Source: Dokdonella_A sp051958935 (GTDB lineage: Bacteria; Pseudomonadota; Gammaproteobacteria; Xanthomonadales; Rhodanobacteraceae). Taken from it: a DNA stretch of 23,781 nt. Positions within the stretch are counted from its first letter, which is position 1, and each line of letters starts with the position of its first letter. The position numbers and the translations under genes were made by a program. A model generated the notes under the pieces. It was not told the DNA's origin, made no database searches, and worked only from the letters and a program-made list of their open reading frames with translations. This document shows positions 7,859 to 17,561 of the stretch, piece by piece. Location: assembly GCF_051958935.1 (NCBI RefSeq), contig NZ_JBQCFP010000001.1, positions 1 to 23,781 of the forward strand, written 5' to 3'.

Positions 7859-10184
7859 GCGCGCGCGCGTCTGGCGCCGGCTTCATGCGCCGCCGGGCGA
7901 GCCACGGCGAGGCGACACAGAGGGCTATGACGAGCAGGCCCAGCGTGCTCAGCGCGCCGCCGAGGTACACGCTGCGCGGATGGAAGGAAAGTTCGACGAT
8001 GCTCTCGCCTTCCGGCACGACGACGCCCTGCAACGCATAGTCGACTTGCAGCAGCGGCACCTGTGCGCCGCCGAGGCTCGCCTGCCAGCCCGGGTAATCC
8101 ATCTGGCTGATCACGAGCAAGCCGGCACGCTCGGCATGCGCGACGAAACGCCAGTGGCCGGCGGACAGCCGTTGCGACTGGACCGTGCCCGCACTGCCCC
8201 AGCGCTGCGCGAGGGGCAGGTTCGGCGCCGCATCCTGTTCGACCAGGGCGACCGCGCGCGGGTCGAACGCCCGTCCGAACGGCATGACGCCGGAGCGGAT
8301 GTCGGCGAGCGTTTCCGCATCGTCCGCCTCCACGACGCCACCGACGAGCCAGGCGCGGCCGGCGAAATCGACGCGCTCGAGCGCCCTGGCATATCCGGGT
8401 AACGTCGTCGCGAGGGGCCGCCAATGTCCGGGATCGGCCGCCGCCGCGGCGAGCGACGCCGCATCGCCGAGCAGCCAGCGCACGCCGAGCAGGTCCCAGT
8501 AGGGACTGGCCGGCGGGAAGTTCGGATAGAGGCCCGTCACGCCGACACCGGTCAACTGGCCGAACCGCTCCGGCATCAGCGAGACGTATCCGCTCGCGCT
8601 CGGCAGCCCGTACAGCAGGTTGACGTTCGGCACGGCGATACCGGAACGCTGCAGCGGCAATATGCGTGCATGGTCGCGCTGCGCATCGGCGATCAGCGCC
8701 TGCCAGGCCGGCGCGGGTGGCACGGCCGTCGGCGCCGTATGCACCCGCCATTCGTAGAACCAGCCGAAACTCGCGAGGTCCAGCGCGACGATCACCACCA
8801 AGGCCACGCACGCGGAACGCGGCCAGCGCCGCAAGCACGTCGCGAGCAACAGGCCGGCACCGAACAAGGCGATCGGCCCCCACACGGCCTTGTTGTGAAG
8901 CATCGAAGGCATCGCCACGTGCTTGGCGAATGCCATCGCGAAGATCGTGCCGTACGCGGCGTAGAGGAGGACGAGCACGACGACGAACGCCGCTCCCGCG
9001 GCAAGGAGGGCGCCGCGCAGCCGCTTGCCCGAGAGTTCGCCGCGTTGCACCGCCGCGATCGCGTAGGCGCAGAGCACGGCCCCCGCGAGGATGCAGATGA
9101 TGCCCGCGCGGCCGAGGCAGCGAAAGCTGCGCAATACCGGCAGGGCGAAGCCGAGGCGGCCGAGTGGCGTCGCATCGGCCGTCATGTACGCCCCCGCGAG
9201 GATCGAGACGGCGATCCAAAACCATGCGTGCGGGCGCGCCCGCGCCGACCATGGCGCGAGCATGGCGAACAGCAGCGTCGACGCACCCGCGTAGAACGAC
9301 AGTTCGGTCAGCGACGGCGCGCCGAAATCCTTCGCGTAACCGCCGAGGACGTTGCCGAACAGGTTCGGGAAAATGCCCATGAACAATTGGATCGTAGGCA
9401 GTGAATAGCTGGTGTAGTTCGCGTACGTCCATTCGCCGCGCGCAGCGAGCCCGGTGAACTCGGCGAAGGGCAGCAACTGCACGGCCGCGAGCAAGATGCC
9501 CGCGGCGACGCCTACGCCGCAGCGCAGGAGGTAATGCGGATCGGGCAGGCCGAACCGCTCGCGCAAGGTGATGCTGCGCCAGCCCGCATACGCGCACGCG
9601 AGCAACAGGCCATAGACCCAGATCTGCGGGTGTCCGCCGAGGAACGACAGCGCGACGCCGCAGGCCACCGCTGCGACCGGCGGCCAGCGCCCGCTCCGCG
9701 CGAGGCCTTCCACGCCCCACAACGCAAGCGGGATCCATGCGGCGGAATGGATGATCGAGAGATGGCCCAGGTGAGCCGTCATGAAACCGCCGCCGCTGTA
9801 GACGAGGCCGGCGACGACCGCGCCGCCCATCGACCCGCAGAGCAGGCGCGCGAAGCCGTAGGTGCAGAACGCGGCGATCACGTAGGCGCTCACGACCAGC
9901 GCGTTGTAGTGGCTGCCGAACAGCCGCAGCGGGTACCAGAGGAAGTGCTGCGTGTCGGCGAATGCGGGATAGCCGGCGAACAGCTCGTCGATCCACAGCG
10001 ACCAGCCGCGCGCGATCGCGGGCAGGTAGCTCACCGATCCGTCGCCCGGCGCGAGCAGCCGGCCGGACAACAGCACGGGCGAGAAGTACAGCAGGTAGAT
10101 CGCGATGAAGAACGCGAGCACCGCCGCGTGCTCGCGCAACGCGTTCCGCGCCCCGTGAGCTTCGATCGCCTGCGTTCGATCCAT
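7839..10184 (-). CDS. YfhO-like multi-spanning membrane protein (putative GT-C glycosyltransferase)
   Basis: A 781-residue protein with a dozen or so predicted transmembrane helices over the first 480 residues and a last helix near the C-terminus (YLGGALSTLGLLVIALCVASP). Between them is a periplasm-sized soluble region. Features typical of YfhO/GT-C proteins are an acidic first loop after TM1 (LLAPGDGSVSYLPAIARGW), SGGGFMTAHLGHLSIIHSAAWIPL, and LPVLRSFRCLGRAGI. The late region (MDYPGWQASLGGAQVPLLQVDYALQGVVVPEG, followed by a VELSFHP strand) matches the C-terminal part of that family. The likely role is periplasmic transfer of a lipid-linked sugar to a glycan, possibly using the product of the convergent operon. 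This role is inferred from family and position. The start at 10184 was chosen for its strong Shine-Dalgarno sequence. Confidence 0.82.
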   Translation of the reverse strand: MDRTQAIEAHGARNALREHAAVLAFFIAIYLLYFSPVLLSGRLLAPGDGSVSYLPAIARGWSLWIDELFAGYPAFADTQHFLWYPLRLFGSHYNALVVSAYVIAAFCTYGFARLLCGSMGGAVVAGLVYSGGGFMTAHLGHLSIIHSAAWIPLALWGVEGLARSGRWPPVAAVACGVALSFLGGHPQIWVYGLLLACAYAGWRSITLRERFGLPDPHYLLRCGVGVAAGILLAAVQLLPFAEFTGLAARGEWTYANYTSYSLPTIQLFMGIFPNLFGNVLGGYAKDFGAPSLTELSFYAGASTLLFAMLAPWSARARPHAWFWIAVSILAGAYMTADATPLGRLGFALPVLRSFRCLGRAGIICILAGAVLCAYAIAAVQRGELSGKRLRGALLAAGAAFVVVLVLLYAAYGTIFAMAFAKHVAMPSMLHNKAVWGPIALFGAGLLLATCLRRWPRSACVALVVIVALDLASFGWFYEWRVHTAPTAVPPAPAWQALIADAQRDHARILPLQRSGIAVPNVNLLYGLPSASGYVSLMPERFGQLTGVGVTGLYPNFPPASPYWDLLGVRWLLGDAASLAAAAADPGHWRPLATTLPGYARALERVDFAGRAWLVGGVVEADDAETLADIRSGVMPFGRAFDPRAVALVEQDAAPNLPLAQRWGSAGTVQSQRLSAGHWRFVAHAERAGLLVISQMDYPGWQASLGGAQVPLLQVDYALQGVVVPEGESIVELSFHPRSVYLGGALSTLGLLVIALCVASPWLARRRMKPAPDARALSASVR

Positions 10185-10190
10185 CCCGTT

Positions 10191-10196
10191 CTCCCC
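10191..10196 (-). promoter_or_regulatory. Ribosome binding site deciding the YfhO-like start
   Basis: GGGGAG on the minus strand lies 6 nt before the ATG at 10184. An in-frame ATG 33 nt further upstream (10217) has no such site and adds 11 residues (MIGARRAGENG), so 10184 is preferred. Confidence 0.65.
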
Positions 10197-10379
10197 TGCC
10201 CTTCGTGCGCCGATCACGCCCGGACGCGTCGTGCGAGCGCGCTATGGGCGCGCGGCTCGGCCTGGGCATTCGTGAAAAAGTAACAGAATCGGTGGGGCGC
10301 CCGCGATGCGGCCGCCGGCTCGCGCGGCCGGCACCGATGCGTCGTGCCGATCGGCTGGCGGCCCCCGGCCGGTTTCGCG

Positions 10380-10385
10380 GATAAT
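10380..10385 (+). promoter_or_regulatory. Possible -10 element ahead of acetoacetyl-CoA synthetase
   Basis: GATAAT (five of six matches to TATAAT) lies about 80 nt before the aacS ATG in the 281-nt gap between divergent genes. No matching -35 was seen. The rest of the gap is GC-rich except for an AT-richer patch near 10272-10290, which could hold the promoter of the minus-strand gene. Confidence 0.3.
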
Positions 10386-10465
10386 CGACGTATCGCGCCC
10401 GGCCCGCGCCGCACGCGCGCCTCGCGGCGCCATCCGGCCGGCCGCCACCAACCCTGCAGGCATGC

Positions 10466-12442
10466 ATGAGCAACGACCCGACGCCATCGATGGAAAAGCC
10501 GGTGTGGGAGCCGAGCTCCGAGCGCATCGAACGCGCGAACATCAGCCGCTTCATGCGCTTCGTGCGCGAGAGCACCGGCAACGACGACATCCGACGCTAT
10601 GCGCCGCTGCACGAGTTCTCGGTGCGCAATCCTGAGCGTTTCTGGTCGCTCGTGTGGGAGTTCTGCGGCATCCGCGCGCACGGCGAGCACGAGCCGGTGC
10701 TCGTCGACCGCGACCGCATGCCCGGCGCACGCTGGTTCCCGAACGTCACGCTGAACTTCGCGCAGAACCTGCTGCGCTTCAGGGACGACCGCGCGGCGAT
10801 CGTATTCCGCAACGAATGGGGCCATCGGCGAGAACTCAGCTACGCCGAACTGCACGCGGAAGTCGCGCGCGTCGCGCATGCGCTCAAGGGCGCCGGGGTC
10901 GGGGTCGGCGATCGCGTCGCCGGCTTCATGCCCAACATCCCGGAAACGATCGTCGCGATGCTCGCGACCACGTCGCTCGGCGCGACCTGGTCCTCGTGCT
11001 CGCCCGACTTCGGCATCCGCGGCGTGGTGGATCGCTTCGGCCAGATCGCGCCGAAGGTGCTGTTCACCGCGGACAAATACGGCTACGGCGGCAAGCGCTT
11101 CGATTGCCTCGAGAAGATCCGCGGCGTACTCGACGAGGTGCCGAGCATCGAGCACCTCGTGGTCGTGCCCTACAGCGGCGATCCGCTCGTGCTCGACGGC
11201 CTGCGCAACGCGATCTCGCTCCCCGAATTCTGCGGCGACGGCGAGCATGCGCTCGAGTTCGTGCCGGTGCCGTTCGACCATCCGCTGTACGTGATGTACT
11301 CGTCGGGCACGACCGGCGTACCCAAGTGCATCGTGCACGGCGTCGGCGGCACGTTGCTGCAGCACCTCAAGGAACTCGTGCTGCACACCGATCTCAAGCG
11401 CGAAGACCGCCTGTTCTATTACACGACCTGCGGCTGGATGATGTGGAACTGGTTCGTGTCCGGCCTCGCGGTCGGCGCGACGCTCGTCGTCTACGACGGC
11501 TCGCCGTCGCATCCGGACGGCAACGCGCTGTGGGATCTCGCCGACGAGGTCGGCATCAGCGTGTTCGGCACGAGCGCGAAGTGGCTCAGCGCGATCGAGA
11601 AGGCCGGCGTGAAGCCGCGCGAGACGCACAAGCTGCTGCAGCTGAAGACGATCCTCTCGACCGGCTCGCCGCTCGCGCCGGAGAGTTACGACTACGTCTA
11701 CCGCGACATCAAGGAGCGCATGCTGCTCGCGTCGATTTCCGGTGGCACCGACATCATCTCCTGCTTCGCGCTCGGCTGCCCGGTGCTGCCGGTGTACCGC
11801 GGCGAACTGCAGTGCCGCGGCCTCGGCATGAAGGTCGAAATCCTCGACGACGCCGGCAAGCCGGTGCGCGGCGAAAAGGGCGAACTCGCTTGCACCGCGC
11901 CGTTCCCGTCGATGCCGGTGTTCTTCTGGAACGACCCCGATGGCGAAAAGTACCGCAGTGCGTATTTCGCGCGCGTGCCCGGCGTGTGGTGCCATGGCGA
12001 CCATGCGCTGCTGACCGAGCACGACGGCGTGGTCATCTACGGCCGCTCCGACGCGACCCTGAACCCGGGTGGCGTGCGCATCGGAACCGCGGAAATCTAC
12101 CGCCAGGTCGAGCAGGTGCCCGAAGTGCTCGAGTCGGTGGCGGTCGGCCAGCACTGGGGCGACGACGAGCGCGTGATCCTGTTCGTGCGCCTGCGCGAAG
12201 GCATCGTGCTCGACGACGCGCTGCGCGAGCGCATCGCGCGGCAGATCCGCGCCAACACGACGCCACGCCACGTGCCGGCGAAGGTCCTGCAGGTCGCCGA
12301 CATCCCGCGCACGATCTCCGGCAAGATCACCGAGATCGCCGTGCGCGAGGTCATCCACGGCCGGCCGGTGAAGAACACCGATGCGCTCGCCAATCCCCAG
12401 GCGCTCGAATGTTTCCGGAACCTGGAAGCGCTGCGGCAATGA
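10466..12442 (+). CDS. aacS: Acetoacetyl-CoA synthetase (acetoacetate--CoA ligase)
   Basis: A 658-residue ANL-superfamily enzyme that activates acetoacetate to acetoacetyl-CoA with ATP, linking ketone bodies or polyhydroxybutyrate breakdown to lipid and energy metabolism. The N-terminal region (MEKPVWEPSSERI; RWFPNVTLNFAQNLL) is characteristic of AacS rather than acetyl-CoA synthetase. The P-loop motif MYSSGTTGVPK spans 277-287. YGRSDATLNPGGVRIG starts at 525, with the ATP-ribose aspartate and hinge region. ISGKITE carries the catalytic lysine K620, the usual acetylation target in this superfamily. Length is normal for the family. The Shine-Dalgarno sequence before 10466 is weak, and M9 (10490) is an alternative start. 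The stop overlaps the next gene's ATG (ATGA), an unusual partner for aacS. Confidence 0.95.
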   Translation: MSNDPTPSMEKPVWEPSSERIERANISRFMRFVRESTGNDDIRRYAPLHEFSVRNPERFWSLVWEFCGIRAHGEHEPVLVDRDRMPGARWFPNVTLNFAQNLLRFRDDRAAIVFRNEWGHRRELSYAELHAEVARVAHALKGAGVGVGDRVAGFMPNIPETIVAMLATTSLGATWSSCSPDFGIRGVVDRFGQIAPKVLFTADKYGYGGKRFDCLEKIRGVLDEVPSIEHLVVVPYSGDPLVLDGLRNAISLPEFCGDGEHALEFVPVPFDHPLYVMYSSGTTGVPKCIVHGVGGTLLQHLKELVLHTDLKREDRLFYYTTCGWMMWNWFVSGLAVGATLVVYDGSPSHPDGNALWDLADEVGISVFGTSAKWLSAIEKAGVKPRETHKLLQLKTILSTGSPLAPESYDYVYRDIKERMLLASISGGTDIISCFALGCPVLPVYRGELQCRGLGMKVEILDDAGKPVRGEKGELACTAPFPSMPVFFWNDPDGEKYRSAYFARVPGVWCHGDHALLTEHDGVVIYGRSDATLNPGGVRIGTAEIYRQVEQVPEVLESVAVGQHWGDDERVILFVRLREGIVLDDALRERIARQIRANTTPRHVPAKVLQVADIPRTISGKITEIAVREVIHGRPVKNTDALANPQALECFRNLEALRQ

Positions 12443-14298
12443 CCAGGGGCACACGCCCCCTCTATTGGCTTGGATTCATTGCGGCGCTCGCGTTCGCATG
12501 CTCCCTGTTCAGCGCCATTCCCGGAGTAGCGCTTCCCACGCTGGGCCAAGCGATCTGGGCCACTGCATTCGCGGAGTCGTACGCCCATCAGGGCATCCTC
12601 GCCGTCCATGCCGTCGATTTCGGGCTTCCTGCCCCCGCAGCCATCGCCTTCGGACTATCGGGCACCTTCGTACAAGGCCAGCTGATCCGCTTCGGCTTCG
12701 CGCCTATGGACGCCTACAGCGCGATGGTCGCCTCGTACCTTGCGCTGGCACTTTTCGGAGCGGCCGTGCTCGCCCGCTCCTTCGGCGCGTCAAGAGGCCT
12801 TTCGCTCATTCTGGGCGCGATTTGGCTCACGCTGCCGATCGGCTGGGGGCACGTCAACTACTCCATGGTGGCATTGGGGTTCGTGCTGCTGCCCTTCTAT
12901 ATGTACGCCGTCGTGGCATTGCTGGCTTCCGACACGCTTGCCAAGCAAATCGGCTCCGCACTATTCATGGTGGTCAACTGTACGCTTTCCGCATTCATGG
13001 ACGGCTACACGTTCATCATGTTCGCCGTCGGCACGGCGATCCTCTGGAGCGTCCATGTCGCCACGCGCAAGAGCGATCGCCTGCGAGCACTCCTCTTCGC
13101 GCTTCCATGCATTGCGCTGGCATTCGGAACGGCGTACCTGCTCTATTCGGCCTTCATCGGCGGGAACGAGTACGCAACCTCCTCGCTCGACATGTTTCGC
13201 GCAATGGGGGTCGATATCACGATGCTGATGGCGCCCACCCGGGGCACACTGTGGGCATGGAATATCCTTCACCTAGGGGTCACGCGGAACCCTGAACGAT
13301 TCTGGGGCGATGGCTCGATCTGGGCGACCGCCTTCGTCCTCCCGCTGCTGTTGACTGGCGTGGCGGGATGGGTGTTCGCGCCCGAACGCAAGACAGTCTT
13401 CAGCTGGCTGATCATCGCATCAGCAGGAATCTATTTGTCGTTGGGGCCATCGCTCAAGGTCAATGCCACCAAGGACGGTCTGAATCTGCCGCTGCCGGAG
13501 AGCATGTATGCGATGCCCGAGCAGTACGCGCCGATTCCAACGGGCTCACGCTGGCTTTCGACCCATGTTCCCGGCTTCATGCACATGCGGGCCTCGTACC
13601 GCTGGGTAGCTCTGGGAATGCTGGGCCTGTGGGCGCTCACGGTCGTGTTGCTGGTGGTCCTTCATCGCCGAAACCCACGGGCTGCCTATGCAATGGCCGC
13701 CGGTCTGATCGTCGCATTCATGCCGCCGTTGCCGCGTGTACTGAAGCTGGGTATCGCCAACCGCGAGCACGCATTGGACATCGTCCGACAGCTCGTTCCG
13801 GATCTGAGTCGGGTCGCCGCCGGGGGGCGCGTCCTCTTCGTGCCGCACGGGAACGATTTCATCGCGCCGTATCTTGCAACCTCCGGAGGATTCAAGACCT
13901 ACAACATCGGCGGCGACAAGAATGTGGAAATGGCCAGACAAGCATGGAGCGAGCCGATGCGACGGCTCGATGGTGCCGGCATGCAATCTGCGACTCTCAG
14001 AGCCGACGCACAGCGGATCCTGCTGGACGGCGAAGTCGCCGCGATCGTGGTGCCCTATTTCGACATGCTGGCGTCCGCACATGAATGGCCACGGCCCGCC
14101 GACGAGACGGACGCCATCCGCAATGGACGCCTTCCCCTTGCACGCCTCGTCGCGACATCACCATGCTTCAGACTGTGGGAGTTCCCGCGCTTCTCCGCTG
14201 TGTCGCTAAGCGAGTTCGGCGCGCGTCAACGCGATGCCACGCAGAGCGGCTCGGCTTCCGTGCAGGAAGCCGTCGCCGCCTGCGCACATCTCGACTAG
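12439..14298 (+). CDS. Multi-spanning membrane protein of unknown function (possible GT-C transferase), atypical composition
   Basis: A 619-residue protein with about ten to twelve hydrophobic segments up to about residue 440, then a soluble C-terminal region of about 180 residues. The stretch LSLGPSLKVN, followed by LPESMYAMPEQYAPIPTGSRWL and then PGFMHMRASYRWVALGMLGL, resembles the pattern of large GT-C-like membrane proteins (LGP... lPG...R.p.R). That is pattern recognition, not a family assignment. Base composition departs from its neighbours: 12961-13020 is 29/60 G+C, against 40/60 for 11521-11580 in aacS, and A/T-ending codons are more frequent. The ATG overlaps the aacS stop by 4 nt, and the TAG stop shares a CTAG palindrome with the stop of the convergent PLP gene. 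The gene is probably acquired and placed behind aacS. The substrate is unknown. Confidence 0.75.
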   Translation: MTRGTRPLYWLGFIAALAFACSLFSAIPGVALPTLGQAIWATAFAESYAHQGILAVHAVDFGLPAPAAIAFGLSGTFVQGQLIRFGFAPMDAYSAMVASYLALALFGAAVLARSFGASRGLSLILGAIWLTLPIGWGHVNYSMVALGFVLLPFYMYAVVALLASDTLAKQIGSALFMVVNCTLSAFMDGYTFIMFAVGTAILWSVHVATRKSDRLRALLFALPCIALAFGTAYLLYSAFIGGNEYATSSLDMFRAMGVDITMLMAPTRGTLWAWNILHLGVTRNPERFWGDGSIWATAFVLPLLLTGVAGWVFAPERKTVFSWLIIASAGIYLSLGPSLKVNATKDGLNLPLPESMYAMPEQYAPIPTGSRWLSTHVPGFMHMRASYRWVALGMLGLWALTVVLLVVLHRRNPRAAYAMAAGLIVAFMPPLPRVLKLGIANREHALDIVRQLVPDLSRVAAGGRVLFVPHGNDFIAPYLATSGGFKTYNIGGDKNVEMARQAWSEPMRRLDGAGMQSATLRADAQRILLDGEVAAIVVPYFDMLASAHEWPRPADETDAIRNGRLPLARLVATSPCFRLWEFPRFSAVSLSEFGARQRDATQSGSASVQEAVAACAHLD

Positions 14299-15455
14299 GC
14301 GAGTGCGCGCACGAGTTCCGCCTTCAGATCTTCGACATCTTCGACGCCTACCGACAGGCGAATGAGGCTGTCGCTGATGCCCAGGCGCTTGCGGTTCGCC
14401 GGCGGGATCGAGGCGTGCGTCATGATCGCCGGATGCTCGATCAGGCTCTCGACGCCGCCGAGCGACTCGGCCAGCGCGAACAGCTCGCAGCGCTCGAGCA
14501 CCTTGCGCGCCTTGCGCAGGCCGCCCTTCACCTCGACCGAAACGATGCCGCCGAAGCCATCCATCTGCTTCTTCGCGAGCACGTGTTGCGGGTGCGACTT
14601 GAGACCCGGGTAGATCACGCGTTCGACCGCGGGATGCTTCTCCAGCCATTGCGCGAGCGAGAGCGCGCCGTCGCAATGCGCGCGCATGCGCAGGTGCAAG
14701 GTCTTCAGTCCGCGCATCGCGAGAAATGCGTCGAACGGACCCGCGACCGAACCGACCGAGTTGTGCAGGAACGCCATCTGCTCGGCGAGTTCCGCACTGC
14801 CGCCCACCACGGCGATGCCGCCGACGATGTCGGAATGGCCGTTGAGGTACTTCGTCGCCGAATGCACGACGATGTCCGCGCCATGTTCGATCGGCCGTTG
14901 CAGCATCGGCGAGCAGAACGTGTTGTCGACGACGAAGATGAGGCCGTGCTTGCGCGCGAACGCGCCGACCCTGGCGAGGTCGACGAGCTTGAGCATCGGA
15001 TTGGTCGGCGTTTCCGCCCAGATCATGCGCGTATTCGGCTTCAGGGCCGACTTCAGCGCAGCCGCGTCATTGAGGTCGATGAAGGTGAAGTCGAGGCCGG
15101 CGCTGCGTCGGCGTACGCGCTCGAACAGGCGATAGCTGCCGCCGTACAGATCGTCCATCGCGATCACATGGCTGCCCGAGTCGACGAGTTCGAGCACGGT
15201 GCCCGCGGCAGCGAGGCCCGAGGCGAAGGCATAACCCTGGCGGCCGCCTTCGAGGTCGGCCACGCAGCGCTCGTAGGCCATGCGGGTCGGGTTCTGCGTG
15301 CGCGAATATTCGTAGCCCTGATGCACGCCAGGGCTCTTCTGCACGTAGGTCGACGTCGCGTAGATCGGCGTCATGATCGCGCCGGTCGAGGGATCGGGAG
15401 ACTGGCCGGCATGGATCGCGCGCGTGCCGAGATGCAGTTTGTCTTGCTTGGCCAT
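14295..15455 (-). CDS. metB: Cystathionine gamma-synthase / gamma-lyase family PLP enzyme
   Basis: A 386-residue Cys/Met-metabolism PLP enzyme. Hallmarks are ATRAIHAG-like TRAIHAGQ (11-18), YSRTQNPTR (50-58), the cofactor-contacting D178 in VVDNTF, HSATKYLNGHSD with Schiff-base lysine K202, and ESLGGVESLIEHPAIMTH near the C-terminus. Either it makes cystathionine from an activated homoserine and cysteine (MetB), or it cleaves cystathionine to cysteine (gamma-lyase, MccB/CTH). These residues do not separate the two, and the upstream cbs favours the lyase or a dual role. The start at 15455 gives the usual family length. An in-frame ATG at 15521 adds 22 residues, but has the better ribosome site (GAGGCG, 6 nt upstream, overlapping the cbs stop). 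It forms an operon with cbs. Confidence 0.9.
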   Translation of the reverse strand: MAKQDKLHLGTRAIHAGQSPDPSTGAIMTPIYATSTYVQKSPGVHQGYEYSRTQNPTRMAYERCVADLEGGRQGYAFASGLAAAGTVLELVDSGSHVIAMDDLYGGSYRLFERVRRRSAGLDFTFIDLNDAAALKSALKPNTRMIWAETPTNPMLKLVDLARVGAFARKHGLIFVVDNTFCSPMLQRPIEHGADIVVHSATKYLNGHSDIVGGIAVVGGSAELAEQMAFLHNSVGSVAGPFDAFLAMRGLKTLHLRMRAHCDGALSLAQWLEKHPAVERVIYPGLKSHPQHVLAKKQMDGFGGIVSVEVKGGLRKARKVLERCELFALAESLGGVESLIEHPAIMTHASIPPANRKRLGISDSLIRLSVGVEDVEDLKAELVRALA

Positions 15456-15531
15456 GGAAGGATCGTTGCCCGGGTCGTGGTAGGAAGAAAGATCGACGCG
15501 TCGCACGACGGCGCCGCGCATGCGCAGCGCC

Positions 15532-16902
<1,371 letters not shown>

Positions 16903-16971
16903 GCGGGCTCCGCGCAGGGTCGCGGGCACGGCCCTGCGACATCGTCACCCCCGGCTGGAGGTGGTCGCGGA

Positions 16972-16977
16972 ATGATA
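16972..16977 (-). promoter_or_regulatory. Possible -10 element of cbs
   Basis: TATCAT (five of six matches to TATAAT) on the minus strand lies about 70 nt before the cbs ATG, inside the 137-nt gap behind the DUF465 gene. No convincing -35 was found, so this is tentative. The gap also holds GC-rich short repeats near 16991-17030 with no clear terminator. Confidence 0.3.
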
Positions 16978-17039
16978 CCCGACGGAGGGATGTCGCCGAC
17001 GTCGCCGCGTCGGCGGCGGCGCCGGCAACGGCAATCCGG

Positions 17040-17252
17040 TCAGTGCGACGCGGCCCACATGGACGTGAGCTTGTCCTTCGCGTGCAGCTTCTCTTTCTTC
17101 ATGTTGTGCAGCGTGACGTCGTCCATCGGCAGCACGCCGAGTTCGGCATCGCGCACTTTGCTGTCCAGTTCCTTGTGACGCTGGTACAGGCTGCGGAACT
17201 CCGCATTGCTCTGCATCAACGCTTCGATTTCTTTCTGGTTCTGCTCGAACAT
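17040..17252 (-). CDS. DUF465 / YdcH-like small protein
   Basis: A 70-residue, almost entirely helical, charged protein of the YdcH/DUF465 family. The pattern SLYQRHKELDSKVRDAE (21-37) followed by LHNMKKEKLHAKDKL (48-62) is the family core, a short helical hairpin. The molecular role of the family is unknown; members are small cytosolic proteins. The start at 17252 is fixed by a strong ribosome site, AGGAGG at 17260-17265 on the minus strand, 7 nt upstream. Longer readings in the same frame up to 17489 are not supported. It lies 137 nt upstream of cbs on the same strand and may be cotranscribed or independent. Confidence 0.85.
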   Translation of the reverse strand: MFEQNQKEIEALMQSNAEFRSLYQRHKELDSKVRDAELGVLPMDDVTLHNMKKEKLHAKDKLTSMWAASH

Positions 17253-17292
17253 CAGCCAACCTCCTCTGGTGCAGGGAACACACACGCACGCG

Positions 17293-17318
17293 GCGGCACG
17301 GCCTTTCGGCCGTGCCGC
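17293..17318. repeat. 11-bp perfect inverted repeat (hairpin) in the DUF465 leader
   Basis: GCGGCACGGCC (17293-17303), loop TTTC, then GGCCGTGCCGC (17308-17318). There is no T-run on either side, so it is not a typical intrinsic terminator. It lies about 40 nt upstream of the DUF465 start and could form in that gene's 5' leader. Confidence 0.6.
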
Positions 17319-17525
17319 TGCGGAGCGGGACGAGTTACCGCGGGGTTGCGAAATGGCTCGGAAAGAGCCGCCGTTACCGTGGACGATGCATCGAGGGCGG
17401 AGCGGAAATCGTCGGGCCTTGCTGCGGACGCCACTGCCAGGAAACGTCCGTACGCACGACCCGCGCCTCGGAGAACCGAGGGAATGCACTCCTCTGTCGC
17501 GATCGCTGCTGTCATTGGGCTCTGG

Positions 17526-17561
17526 CCCAAGTGGGGTCCAGGAAAAAACGGTCCACTTGGG
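17526..17561. repeat. Spaced inverted repeat CCCAAGTGG / CCACTTGGG
   Basis: CCCAAGTGG (17526-17534) and CCACTTGGG (17553-17561) are exact inverted copies separated by 18 nt that include an A6 run. Each arm borders a GGTCCA or GTCCAC motif. It could be an operator for a dimeric regulator, an RNA hairpin or a remnant of a mobile-element end. No transposase fragment is visible nearby. Confidence 0.5.

Noticed and set aside
7819..10590. 923-residue minus-strand frame
   Set aside because: Arginine- and alanine-rich shadow of the YfhO-like gene in a neighbouring frame, a common artefact of high GC.
10214..12454. 746-residue minus-strand frame opposite aacS
   Set aside because: Lacks recognisable domains and mirrors the aacS codons; aacS has full motif support.
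10654..14298. Very long plus-strand frame of 1214 residues
   Set aside because: Only its last part, from 12439, is a real gene. The upstream half is an arginine-rich shadow of aacS in another frame.
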